DNA of 64,000 bases from G963668655 sp963668655. GTDB lineage: Bacteria; Myxococcota_A; SURF-8. Numbering within the stretch: position 1 is the stretch's first letter; every line of letters begins with the position of its first letter. Below, piece by piece: positions 7,958 to 15,916 of the stretch. Under the pieces are notes generated by a model. That model made no database searches and was not told the origin of the DNA. It worked only from the letters and a program-made list of their open reading frames with translations. The translations under genes were made by a program, and so were the position numbers. The stretch spans positions 434,001 through 498,000 of the forward strand of contig CAXXPQ010000004.1 of the NCBI GenBank assembly GCA_963668655.2, read 5' to 3'.

Positions 7958-9427
7958 CTATCTGGGTTCCAGGCGATAGTTGGGAGCTTCCTTGGTGACG
8001 ATGACGTCGTGGACGTGGCTTTCCTTCAGTCCGGCCGAGGTGATGCGCACGAAGCGGCCGTTTTCCCGCAGTTCGGCGACGGTTTTGCAGCCCGCGTATC
8101 CCATGCCGGAACGCAGCCCGCCGATGAGCTGATACAGCGTATCCGCCAGGCTGCCCTTGTATGGCACCCGGCCCTCGATGCCTTCCGGAACCAGCTTGCG
8201 CTCGTCCGACACGTTGTCCTGGAAGTAGCGGTCCTTGGAGCCTTTCTTCATGGCCGCCAGCGAGCCCATGCCGCGATAGACCTTGTAGGAGCGGCCCTGA
8301 TAAATGATGATGTCCCCGGGACTTTCGTCGGTCCCCGCGAACAGCGATCCGATCATCACCGTGTCCGCTCCGGCCACGTACGCCTTCACGATGTCGCCCG
8401 AGAACTTGATGCCGCCATCCGCGATGAGCGGCACGCCGTATTCCCGACAGACCTTGGCGCATTCGGAAATGGCCGTCACCTGGGGAACGCCCACGCCCGC
8501 CACCACCCTCGTAGTGCAGATGGATCCCGGACCGATGCCCACCTTCACCGCGTCCGCCCCGGCCTTTATCAGCCGCATGGCGCCGTCTCCCGTGGCGATG
8601 TTCCCTCCCACAATCTGGATGTGGGGCAGGGCTTTCTTTACCTGGCGCACGGTCTCGATGACACCCTTGGAGTTGCCGTGAGCCGTGTCCACCACGATCA
8701 CGTCCGCCCCGGCCGCCGCCAGAGCCAAGGCGCGCTCGATGCCGTTCTTTCCCGTTCCCACCGCCGCGCCCACCAGCAGACTGCCCTTGGAGTCTTTGGC
8801 GGCCTGGGGAAATTTTTTGGATTTCATGATGTCCTTGGTGGTGATGAGCCCCACCAAGTTACCTTTTTTGTCCACGACCAGCAGTTTCTCGATCTTGTGC
8901 TTGTGCAGAAGCTGGCGGGCCTCGTCCTCGCCGGTCTCCTCGGTCACGGTGACGAGGTTCTTGCTGGTCATCAATTCCTTGACCTTGCGCCCCAGATTCT
9001 TTTCGAAACGCAGATCCCGGTGGGTGAGGATGCCCGCCAGTTTCTTTCGTCGCGTGACCGGAACGCCGCTGATGTTCTTTTCCTCCATGATGGACAGCGC
9101 CTCCCGGATGGTTTTCTCCGGGCTGATGGTGACCGGATTGACGATCATGCCGGATTCGGATTTCTTGACCCGCTGCACCTCGGTGGCCTGATCCTCGATG
9201 GACAGGTTTTTATGAATGATTCCAAGCCCTCCGGCCTGGGCCATGGTGATGGCCGCCTGGCTTTCGGTAACGGAATCCATGGCGGCGGAAACCAGGGGAA
9301 TCTGCAATTCCAGACCTTTGGAGAAACGGGAATTCAGCGTCACCTCGGCGGGTAGAACCTCCGAGTAGGCGGGCATGAGCAATACATCATCGAACGTCAG
9401 GCCCAAGGGCAACGTTTCTTCCAGCAT
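7958..9427 (-). CDS. guaB: IMP dehydrogenase
   Basis: A 489-residue enzyme oxidising IMP to XMP with NAD, the committed step to guanine nucleotides. The TIM-barrel start (LTFDDVLLMPAYS), two CBS domains (near residues 95-205), the catalytic loop GPGSICTTR with the active-site Cys, and the flap region with KGSKDRYFQ are all present. The start has an AGGAGG-like site (AAAGGAGGAACGG). A strong promoter sits about 106 bases upstream, and guaA follows in the same direction. Confidence 0.97.
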   Translation of the reverse strand: MLEETLPLGLTFDDVLLMPAYSEVLPAEVTLNSRFSKGLELQIPLVSAAMDSVTESQAAITMAQAGGLGIIHKNLSIEDQATEVQRVKKSESGMIVNPVTISPEKTIREALSIMEEKNISGVPVTRRKKLAGILTHRDLRFEKNLGRKVKELMTSKNLVTVTEETGEDEARQLLHKHKIEKLLVVDKKGNLVGLITTKDIMKSKKFPQAAKDSKGSLLVGAAVGTGKNGIERALALAAAGADVIVVDTAHGNSKGVIETVRQVKKALPHIQIVGGNIATGDGAMRLIKAGADAVKVGIGPGSICTTRVVAGVGVPQVTAISECAKVCREYGVPLIADGGIKFSGDIVKAYVAGADTVMIGSLFAGTDESPGDIIIYQGRSYKVYRGMGSLAAMKKGSKDRYFQDNVSDERKLVPEGIEGRVPYKGSLADTLYQLIGGLRSGMGYAGCKTVAELRENGRFVRITSAGLKESHVHDVIVTKEAPNYRLEPR

Positions 9428-9532
9428 CCGTTCCTCCTTTCATGGCTTTCGGAAAGACCATACAATCCTTCGATTCAACCACCCCGGCACGGCGGCTTCG
9501 GTCGTCACCCCCCTCCGGGATAATTGGAGCCC

Positions 9533-9561
9533 AACATAGCGGCAAGCTTTGCGGATGTCAA
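9533..9561 (-). promoter_or_regulatory. sigma70 promoter of guaBA
   Basis: TTGACA (minus, 9556-9561), 17 bases, TATGTT (9533-9538). The predicted transcript starts near 9526, giving a leader of about 100 bases before guaB. No purine riboswitch core could be recognised in that leader. Confidence 0.65.
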
Positions 9562-9625
9562 GCCTACGATATTTTGAATGGAGAATCCGATGCGATTTTC
9601 CGGGAACCGGGTCCGTGGACCGCTT

Positions 9626-10039
9626 CTATTTGCCTTTATTCAACGCCGCCTTGAGCTTGTCCGCCAGGCTGACCATGCCGTCGCCCTTTTCCTCCCGCAC
9701 CGGGTGCGCGGAGGCCGCGTCTTCGTCCCCACCGATCTGCCCGGCCAGCAGTTCCCGCGAATGCTCGTCCTCGTGGCAATAGACGCACAGGTTTTCCCAG
9801 TTGCTGCCGTCTCTGGGATTGTTGTGATGGTTGCCGTCCTTGTGGTGAACGGTAAGCAGCGGCAGATCCTTGCCGGAAAACTCGCGGCCGCAACGCGCGC
9901 AGATGGTTCCATGGATCGCCAACGAGGCCCGACGGTAATCGAAGCCTTGTTCGGCCTCGCGTTTTTCTCGAATTCTTCGAACGAAGTCTCCGGCGGATAG
10001 CCGTTCTCCATCCTTTCTGCCATTCGAATCGGCCGGCAT
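9626..10039 (-). CDS. YajD-type HNH nuclease
   Basis: A 137-residue protein with a compact HNH domain: zinc-binding Cys pairs (CARCG near residue 48 and CVYCH near 89), the catalytic LTVHHKDGNHHNNP stretch, and NWENLCVYC. This matches the stand-alone YajD family of small HNH proteins, whose substrate is not established. The start at 10039 has a GGAGG site. The C-terminus adds about 40 charged residues ending in an amphipathic helix (VSLADKLKAALNKGK) not needed for the HNH fold. It follows the zinc-ribbon gene by 47 bases on the same strand and may be co-transcribed with it. Confidence 0.85.
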   Translation of the reverse strand: MPADSNGRKDGERLSAGDFVRRIREKREAEQGFDYRRASLAIHGTICARCGREFSGKDLPLLTVHHKDGNHHNNPRDGSNWENLCVYCHEDEHSRELLAGQIGGDEDAASAHPVREEKGDGMVSLADKLKAALNKGK

Positions 10040-10086
10040 GTTTCCTCCATGATTTTATATGTTTATGCCTTTCCGTTTCCGGAGCG

Positions 10087-10470
10087 TCATTTCTTGAACA
10101 AATCCTCCAGATTCCGCCGGGCGCGAACCTCCTCCGCCATTCCGGCGGAAAGATCGATCGATTCGGAAGCCTCCGCCTTTGCCTCACCGGCCCCATTGCC
10201 GAAGAGATTCGCCAATCGATCCAGATCCTCCCGCTTCGCCGCCATTGCCGCCTTGTTCACACCGAACACGAAATACCCGCAATGGTTCGAACGATCCCGC
10301 TTGAGCACGGGCGCGGCCTGGGGCTCGCGACAATCGTTGTGACGGCCGGGATCGTAAAAAGAGCACTGCACGCAGGCATGCAGATCCCGCCCGCAATGGG
10401 GGCACGAGTCCTTTAAAAACACTTTATCCAGGATCTCCACTTCCTTCCCGCAAAACGCACAAATCGGCAT
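10087..10470 (-). CDS. small zinc-ribbon protein
   Basis: A 127-residue cytoplasmic protein. I start it at 10470 (MPICAFCG; GGAGG six bases upstream); the longer frame would begin upstream of the promoter -10. Three CxxC-type pairs are visible: CAFCG (4-7), CPHCG and CVQCSFYDP with a following CREP, consistent with two zinc sites in the first 65 residues. A helical, Ala/Glu-rich tail ends in RARRNLEDLFKK. I do not recognise a named family. It shares strand and spacing with the HNH nuclease downstream. Confidence 0.7.
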   Translation of the reverse strand: MPICAFCGKEVEILDKVFLKDSCPHCGRDLHACVQCSFYDPGRHNDCREPQAAPVLKRDRSNHCGYFVFGVNKAAMAAKREDLDRLANLFGNGAGEAKAEASESIDLSAGMAEEVRARRNLEDLFKK

Positions 10471-10502
10471 GGGACGCCTCCCAATCGTTTTCGTCGCTGA
10501 AA

Positions 10503-10530
10503 ATTGTACTCCATTTCCTTCGGCTTGCAA
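10503..10530 (-). promoter_or_regulatory. sigma70-type promoter of the zinc-ribbon/HNH pair
   Basis: On the minus strand TTGCAA (10525-10530) and TACAAT (10503-10508) are separated by 16 bases. The -10 is 5 of 6 to consensus. This position rules out the longer ATG at 10539 for the zinc-ribbon gene. Confidence 0.55.
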
Positions 10531-10668
10531 AGTTCCCACCCTCTCGGAGGATCTTTCCGAACGATTTTTACCGAATTTTGGGAATTTCCTTCGTTCTTTT
10601 GAAATCTTTCCAGTTTAGAAGAGAGAATCGGGAATCGTCCCACGTAAACCACCGCAAAGGAGACCTCC

Positions 10669-10980
10669 ATGCCGGCTTTCACTCTGCTGGACGAAAACGA
10701 ACGGGAACAGGCGTTCGAAGGCGAATTGCTGAACGAACTCCAGGACATGCATCAGATCGAAATCCGCACGCCCTGGAACACGGAGACGGTGCAACTCTAT
10801 AGGCTGGACAACGGCGAGCACGTCTACTATCAGACCTTCCAATTCGAAGAAATGGATGTTCATCACCGGGAGATTCGCCGGGGAAAGAACCCCGCGTCCA
10901 TTCTGGAGACGATCGACCACCCCACGGACCTGACGGTGGAACTTCTGGAAGACGCGGCAGGACTCAAACAGGCCGTGTGA
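10669..10980 (+). CDS. small acidic hypothetical protein
   Basis: 103 residues, start supported by AAAGGAG. It is soluble and acidic, with no signal peptide and no Cys. An N-terminal helix rich in Glu (DENEREQAFEGELLNELQDM) is followed by predicted strands (IEIRTPW, VQLYRLDNGEHVYYQTFQF). I do not recognise the family. It precedes the M20 dipeptidase by about 100 bases on the same strand; co-transcription is possible. Confidence 0.65.
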   Translation: MPAFTLLDENEREQAFEGELLNELQDMHQIEIRTPWNTETVQLYRLDNGEHVYYQTFQFEEMDVHHREIRRGKNPASILETIDHPTDLTVELLEDAAGLKQAV

Positions 10981-11079
10981 TTTCGTCCGGCCGCCTTCGT
11001 TTTCTCCTTTACAGTCCCGGGGCTTTCCGTTAGAACGGGCGGAAACGTCCCTTTCCGTATCGACCAAGGAGGAAACGTC

Positions 11080-12444
11080 ATGGACCGGGTCATCCAATAC
11101 ATCCGCGAAAACGAGAAACGCCACCTGGACGAATTGTTCGAGCTTTTGCGCATTCCCTCGGTGAGTTCGAAGACGGAGCGAAACGGCGACACGCGCCGCT
11201 GCGCCGAATGGGTGCGGGATCACGCCGCCGCCCTGGGATTCGCGTCCGAACTGATCGAGACCGACGGGCATCCGCTGGTTTACGCCGAATGGCTGAAAAA
11301 GCCCGGCGCGCCCACGGTGCTGATTTACGGCCATTACGACGTCCAGCCCGAGGAGCCGGTGGAACTGTGGGACTCGCCGCCCTTCGAGCCCACCATCAAG
11401 GGCACGAAGCTCCTCTGCCGAGGTTCCGTGGACGACAAGGGCCAGTTCTTCGCCCATTTCAAGGCTTTGGAAGCCTTTCTGAAGGTCACGGGCGAATTGC
11501 CGCTGAACGTGAAGCTCCTGATCGAAGGCGAGGAGGAAGTGGGCTCGGTAGCCCTGGAGAAATGGCTGCCGTCGGCGAAGGAAAAACTGGCCTGCGACCT
11601 TCTGGCCATCAGCGATTCCCCCATGTTCGCCAAGGGCATCCCCACCATCACCCTGGGCCTGCGCGGCCTGGTGTATTTCCAGATCGATCTGACGAGCTGC
11701 AAGACGGACCTGCACTCGGGTTCCTTCGGCGGCGGCGTGCCCAACGCGGCCAACGCGGCCTGCGAGATCGTGGCGAAGCTGAAGGACGAGAAGAACCGCA
11801 TCCGAATCCCCGGCTTTTACGACGACGTAAAGCCCATCAGCGCCGAGGAAAAGGAATCCTTCGAACGCCTGCCCTTCGACGCGCAAAAATTCATGGACGA
11901 AATCGGGCTTACGGCCCTGGTGGGCGAGGAAGGCTTCAGCACCCTGGAACGGCTCTGGGTGCGGCCCACCTGCGACGTCATGGGCATGGAGGCGGGCTAC
12001 ACGGGCGAGGGCGCGAAGACCGTCATTCCCGCCAAGGCCATGGTGAAGGTCTCCTGCCGGCTCGTCCCGGACCAGGATCCAGAGAAAATCCGCCAAGCCT
12101 TCGAGGATTATGTGCGCTCCATCGCCCCGGAAGGCGTGGATGTGGCGGTGCAGTACATGCACGGCGGACGGGCCTACGCCTCCAGCCCCACCCATCCGGC
12201 CTTCCAGGCCGCCATCCAGGCCCTGGAGGAAGGCTTCGACGCCAAGGCGGCCTTCAACCGCGAGGGCGGCAGCATCCCCATCGTCAACGTCATGACCGAC
12301 CTCCTGGACGTTCCCTGCCTGCTGCTGGGGCTGGGGTTGCCGGACGAAAACGCCCACGCGCCCAATGAATACATCGACCTGGACAACTTCCACGGCGGCT
12401 GCCGGGCCATCGCGCATTTCCTGGACAAACTGGCCGGGGCTTAG
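11080..12444 (+). CDS. M20 family dipeptidase
   Basis: A 454-residue cytoplasmic metallopeptidase of the ArgE/DapE/carnosinase-like M20 family. Metal ligands and catalytic residues are visible: the YGHYDVQP motif, SVDDKGQ with the bridging Asp, the catalytic Glu-Glu in EGEEEVGS, and the dimerisation-domain TSCKTDLHSG segment typical of the CNDP-like dipeptidases. It should hydrolyse di- or small peptides; exact specificity cannot be read. The start has AAGGAGG. Only three bases separate its stop from rarA, so the two are surely co-transcribed and probably translationally coupled. Confidence 0.88.
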   Translation: MDRVIQYIRENEKRHLDELFELLRIPSVSSKTERNGDTRRCAEWVRDHAAALGFASELIETDGHPLVYAEWLKKPGAPTVLIYGHYDVQPEEPVELWDSPPFEPTIKGTKLLCRGSVDDKGQFFAHFKALEAFLKVTGELPLNVKLLIEGEEEVGSVALEKWLPSAKEKLACDLLAISDSPMFAKGIPTITLGLRGLVYFQIDLTSCKTDLHSGSFGGGVPNAANAACEIVAKLKDEKNRIRIPGFYDDVKPISAEEKESFERLPFDAQKFMDEIGLTALVGEEGFSTLERLWVRPTCDVMGMEAGYTGEGAKTVIPAKAMVKVSCRLVPDQDPEKIRQAFEDYVRSIAPEGVDVAVQYMHGGRAYASSPTHPAFQAAIQALEEGFDAKAAFNREGGSIPIVNVMTDLLDVPCLLLGLGLPDENAHAPNEYIDLDNFHGGCRAIAHFLDKLAGA

Positions 12445-12447
12445 AGC

Positions 12448-13809
12448 ATGGATCTGTTCGATCAGGGCGCGGAACGGGACACGCGGGGAAAACCCCTGGC
12501 GGCCCGCATGCGCCCAAAAACGCTGGAGGAATTCGTCGGGCAGGAACACCTAGTGGGCTCCGGCAAGTTCCTGCGTTCGGCCCTGGAGCGGGATCGGGTG
12601 CCCAGCCTGATTCTCTGGGGACCGCCGGGAAGCGGGAAAACCACCCTGGCCCACGTGATCGCCCAAAGCACGCACACGGAATTCGTCTTTTATTCCGCCG
12701 TTCTGGGCAGCGTGAAGGATATCCGGGGGATCATCGCCCAGGCCCGCGAGCGGCGCAAGTTCTTCAACCGGCGCACCACCCTTTTCGTGGACGAAATTCA
12801 TCGCTTCAACAAGGCCCAGCAGGACGCCTTTCTGCCCTTCGTGGAGCAGGGGGAAATCACCCTCATCGGCGCCACCACGGAAAATCCCAGTTTCGAGGTC
12901 ATCGCGGCGCTTTTGAGCCGCTGCAAGGTTCTGGTGCTGAAAGCGCTGGAACCCGAGCATATTCGTGGACTTGTAGAACGCGCACTGGCGGATGAAGAGC
13001 GGGGGCTGGGTTCGGACAGCCTTTCCATCGAACCGGACGCGCTTCAAGCCCTCGCCGAGGGCAGCTACGGCGACGCCCGCAGAGCCCTCACCGCGCTGGA
13101 AAGCGCCGGGGAAATGGCCCGTGAGACGGAAACGAATCTTATAACGAAAACGCATATTTCGGAAGCCTTGCAGAAAAAGGCTTTGCTCTACGACAAGGCC
13201 GGGGAAGAGCACTACAACGTCATCAGCGCCTTCATTAAAAGCATGCGAGGCAGCGATCCGGACGGGGCGGTCTACTGGATGACCCGCATGCTGGAATCCG
13301 GCGAGGATCCGCTTTTCATCCTGCGGCGCATGGTGATTTTCGCCTCGGAGGATATCGGCTCGGCCGATCCAACCGCCCTCCAGGTAGCCGTCAACGCCAT
13401 GGAATCCTTCCGTTTTATCGGCCTTCCGGAAGGCGTATTGCCTATGAGCCAGGCCGCAACGTATCTCGCCTCGGCCCCGAAATCCAACAGCGCGCTCAAA
13501 GCCTACATGCGCGCCCGCAGCGACGTGAAGCGTCACGGCCCCCTGCCGGTGCCGCTGCACCTGCGCAACGCCCCGACATCCTTGATGAAATCCATGGGTT
13601 ACGGCAAGGAATACAAGTATCCGCACAATTTCGACGACCATTATGTAACGGAATGTTATCTGCCGGAGGAACTGAAAGAACGGCGCTACTACGAACCGTC
13701 CGCGGAAGGCCGCGAAAAAGATATCGGAAAGCGGCTGGAAACGCTAAGGGAACGGGCCAATCGGTCGATTATTGAGGGAACAAAGGACTTTGAACCCGAA
13801 CCGGAGTAA
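12448..13809 (+). CDS. rarA: replication-associated recombination protein A (MgsA-type AAA+ ATPase)
   Basis: 453 residues, the usual length for bacterial RarA/MgsA. N-terminal family signature RPKTLEEFVGQEHL, Walker A GPPGSGKTTLA (near 52-62), Walker B LFVDEIHRFNK, sensor 1 GATTENPSF, then the C-terminal clamp-loader-like domain with HYNVISAFIKSMRGSDPDGA, diagnostic for the RarA tetramer. RarA acts at stalled forks with SSB and influences recombination. It sits between an M20 peptidase and a small helical protein, each junction having a three-base gap. Confidence 0.95.
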   Translation: MDLFDQGAERDTRGKPLAARMRPKTLEEFVGQEHLVGSGKFLRSALERDRVPSLILWGPPGSGKTTLAHVIAQSTHTEFVFYSAVLGSVKDIRGIIAQARERRKFFNRRTTLFVDEIHRFNKAQQDAFLPFVEQGEITLIGATTENPSFEVIAALLSRCKVLVLKALEPEHIRGLVERALADEERGLGSDSLSIEPDALQALAEGSYGDARRALTALESAGEMARETETNLITKTHISEALQKKALLYDKAGEEHYNVISAFIKSMRGSDPDGAVYWMTRMLESGEDPLFILRRMVIFASEDIGSADPTALQVAVNAMESFRFIGLPEGVLPMSQAATYLASAPKSNSALKAYMRARSDVKRHGPLPVPLHLRNAPTSLMKSMGYGKEYKYPHNFDDHYVTECYLPEELKERRYYEPSAEGREKDIGKRLETLRERANRSIIEGTKDFEPEPE

Positions 13810-13812
13810 CCC

Positions 13813-14175
13813 ATGTCCCCCCTGAAGTCGTTCAACAAGGCGAAACTTGTCCGTTCCTGGAGTCGTATCGCGGAAACCACCCTCGATATCGAAAAAATCC
13901 TCAAAGTCAATCGCGCCGGGATCAAGTCGGCCGATGTCGTGAATATCCGGCGCACCATGTTCGCCATGTCCAACGCCATTTCCACGGTCATGAAGAATCC
14001 CACCGAGCCCGAACTGGCCGAAGAACGCATCGCGGAGGCCCAAGGGCAATTGAAAACCCTGACGCGTCAGCTTGAAAAACTGGTCGGGGTGAAAAACATC
14101 GATCGCGACCGGCTGAAAACCATCATCGACCGCCTGGGAATCATCAAACAGCTGCTGAACGAATCCGTCGCCTGA
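13813..14175 (+). CDS. small helical hypothetical protein
   Basis: 120 residues, basic and almost entirely helical by pattern, without Cys, signal peptide or membrane segment. It begins three bases after rarA with a GGAG inside the rarA end, so it is translated from the same message. Heptad-like stretches (EERIAEAQGQLKTLTRQLEKL) suggest a coiled coil. I do not recognise the family. The gene ends eight bases before the MITE-like element. Confidence 0.65.
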   Translation: MSPLKSFNKAKLVRSWSRIAETTLDIEKILKVNRAGIKSADVVNIRRTMFAMSNAISTVMKNPTEPELAEERIAEAQGQLKTLTRQLEKLVGVKNIDRDRLKTIIDRLGIIKQLLNESVA

Positions 14176-14182
14176 ACGTAAA

Positions 14183-14345
14183 GGCAACCTCTAAAAATGG
14201 CTATTCGTCGCGAGGACGAACGATTTTCGGATTCGGGCGTTTTTCACAACCGCAAGCATATCCACTAGATAAGTCGAGGATTGGGAAAAACGATCCGGAT
14301 CGAAAAGATTCGTTCGCAGCGGAATATGCATTTTTAGAGGTTGCC
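14183..14345. mobile_element. MITE-like element, 163 bp, 17-bp terminal inverted repeats
   Basis: The left end GGCAACCTCTAAAAATG (14183-14199) is perfectly inverted at the right end (14329-14345). Both sides are flanked by TAAA (14179-14182 and 14346-14349), a plausible 4-bp target duplication. The subterminal sequences are also partly complementary. There is no room for a transposase. It lies between convergent genes and may double as a terminator. The parent IS cannot be named. Confidence 0.75.
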
Positions 14346-14357
14346 TAAAGGCGGAAA

Positions 14358-14690
14358 TCAGTACATTTTCGGCATGTCGTCCAGGTTCACCGTCGCCAGG
14401 GCGAAGCGGATCACCTGACTTTTATTGGCTTTCGTGTATCCTCGCGACTTCAGTTCCGACACCAGCCCCTCCAAGTGCTCGATATCTTCCCGATACAACG
14501 ATATGCAACAGATCTTGTAGTGATCGGGTTTCGGTTTGGGCTTGGCTTTCTTCTTTTGGGCGACCGGTTTTTGAGGAACCGATTTCCGGTTCGCCTTTTT
14601 GGAGGCCGGACTGAAAAACGTTTCGGTGAGCACTTCCTCTTCGTTCAACGGGTTCCGGAGAAGCCCTTTTTCCTTTTTTTTCTCGCTCAT
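14358..14690 (-). CDS. small basic protein, possible DNA-binding partner of the ParA-like ATPase
   Basis: 110 residues. The N-terminal half is very basic (Lys/Pro tract near 38-56). The C-terminal half (HYKICCISLYREDIEHLEGLVSELKSRGYTKANKSQVIRFAL) has the strand-helix-helix pattern of ribbon-helix-helix DNA-binding proteins, including the KSQVIRFAL second helix. It lies 13 bases downstream of the ParA-like gene on the same strand, where partner DNA-binding proteins of ParA ATPases are often encoded. The ribbon-helix-helix assignment is pattern-based, and the pairing with ParA is inference. Confidence 0.6.
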   Translation of the reverse strand: MSEKKKEKGLLRNPLNEEEVLTETFFSPASKKANRKSVPQKPVAQKKKAKPKPKPDHYKICCISLYREDIEHLEGLVSELKSRGYTKANKSQVIRFALATVNLDDMPKMY

Positions 14691-14703
14691 CGTTCCTTTC
14701 CGC

Positions 14704-15771
14704 TCATGAGGCCAGAAACCGATCCACCATGGCCAGATAATCGGCGGTGGCGTGACCGTTCGGGTCGTACTCGAAAATGGTCTTTTTGTGAATCGGCGCT
14801 TCCTTCAGGCGCGTGCTGATCCGGATGGGGGGAAGCAGCTTGTCCTTGAAATAATCCTTCAGGTTCTCCAGCACCTCGTCCGAAAGGCGGGTGCGCTTGT
14901 CGTAGAACGTGGGCAAGACGCCCTGGATGGAAACTTCCTCTCCCATGATGCTGTTCATGTTGCTGACGGTGCGCAGAATCTGTTTCACGCCCACCATGGC
15001 CAGAAAATCGCAGCTCACCGGCACCAGGATCCGCCGGGCGTACACCAGGGCGTTCTGATTGACCAGCGACAGCGAGGGCGGGCAGTCCAGCACCACGTAA
15101 TCATATCGTTCCTCCCCTCCCGCGCGGGCGAGGGCGGTCTTCAGCACGCGTTCTCGATTCTCCGCCGTGGCCAGGCTGATCTCCGCCGCGGCGAGACTGG
15201 CGTTGCTGGTGATGATGTCCAGGTTATCGCGGATGGGCACGGCGCAGTCGGCGGCGGAGCAGGCGTCCATCAGAAGGTGATAGGTTCCTTTTTCGCCGTG
15301 CAGACCCAGGCTGATGCCCACGTTTCCCTGGGCGTCCATGTCGATCAACAGCACGCGCAGGCCGCGCGCGGCCAGCCCGGCGGAAAAGTTGATGGCCGTG
15401 GTAGTCTTTCCGGTTCCGCCCTTCTGATTGACCACGGCGACCCGCCGGACGCCACGTTTCTTCACCATCTCCACCCGATAGCTGTCCGCGCAGGCTTCCG
15501 AACAATAGTGGCGGGTTTCACCGTCCACGATGGCCTGCTGATAGGCATAAGCGGGAACGAAGCCCTTGCCGCAGACCGAACAGGTCGCGCTTCCGGCTTT
15601 CCCACCGACCTTCAGAAGACATTCCTGACTACAGAAATAGTACGGCCGGCCCGCTTTCGTTTTCCGCTGAAAGGAAAACCGGGGCACGAAATGCTTGCCG
15701 CATACGTAACAGCGTTGTCGATCCGAGATATTGGCTTCCAAGGCGACCTCCCGCAGACTTATATAGCCCAT
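14704..15771 (-). CDS. ParA/Soj-family ATPase with N-terminal double zinc-finger domain
   Basis: About 355 residues. The C-terminal 260 residues are a full ParA ATPase: deviant Walker A KGGTGKTTTAIN, LLIDMDAQGNVG, Walker B VVLDCPPSLSL. The N-terminus is unusual: two FCS/TRASH-like zinc fingers in tandem (CYVCGKHF ... FCSQEC and CSVCGKGF ... HYCSEAC), preceded by a short SLREVALEANIS helix like an HTH recognition unit. The longest frame starts at 15936 but has no signal for it. I use ATG 15771; a TTG at 15741 with GGGAGG is an alternative. A palindrome CGCGCAAGCGCG (15784-15795) and AT-rich repeats upstream may be its operator. ParA ATPases position DNA, plasmids or protein clusters. No ParB or parS was found. 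Confidence 0.85.
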   Translation of the reverse strand: MGYISLREVALEANISDRQRCYVCGKHFVPRFSFQRKTKAGRPYYFCSQECLLKVGGKAGSATCSVCGKGFVPAYAYQQAIVDGETRHYCSEACADSYRVEMVKKRGVRRVAVVNQKGGTGKTTTAINFSAGLAARGLRVLLIDMDAQGNVGISLGLHGEKGTYHLLMDACSAADCAVPIRDNLDIITSNASLAAAEISLATAENRERVLKTALARAGGEERYDYVVLDCPPSLSLVNQNALVYARRILVPVSCDFLAMVGVKQILRTVSNMNSIMGEEVSIQGVLPTFYDKRTRLSDEVLENLKDYFKDKLLPPIRISTRLKEAPIHKKTIFEYDPNGHATADYLAMVDRFLAS

Positions 15772-15855
15772 CTCCAGAGTATCCGCGCAAGCGCGCAAGT
15801 CAAGATATTTTAAATATATTTTACGAGAAACGGAATCGTCCGCATGGATTTCCGC

Positions 15856-15885
15856 TTGCGGTGGAAACGATTTGCGGAGTACACT
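15856..15885 (+). promoter_or_regulatory. sigma70-type promoter of the beta-barrel protein
   Basis: TTGCGG (15856-15861), 18 bases, TACACT (15880-15885). The expected start near 15892 is about 25 bases before the ATG at 15917. Confidence 0.4.
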
Positions 15886-15916
15886 GTCACGCACGAAAAC
15901 GCATGGAGCACAGCGC

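Noticed and set aside
9428..9526. Purine riboswitch in the guaB leader
   Set aside because: No three-stem core with the conserved loop sequences could be found in the roughly 100-base leader.
10615..12549. 644-codon minus-strand open frame
   Set aside because: It is antisense to a small protein and the M20 dipeptidase, which has complete catalytic motifs and a ribosome binding site.
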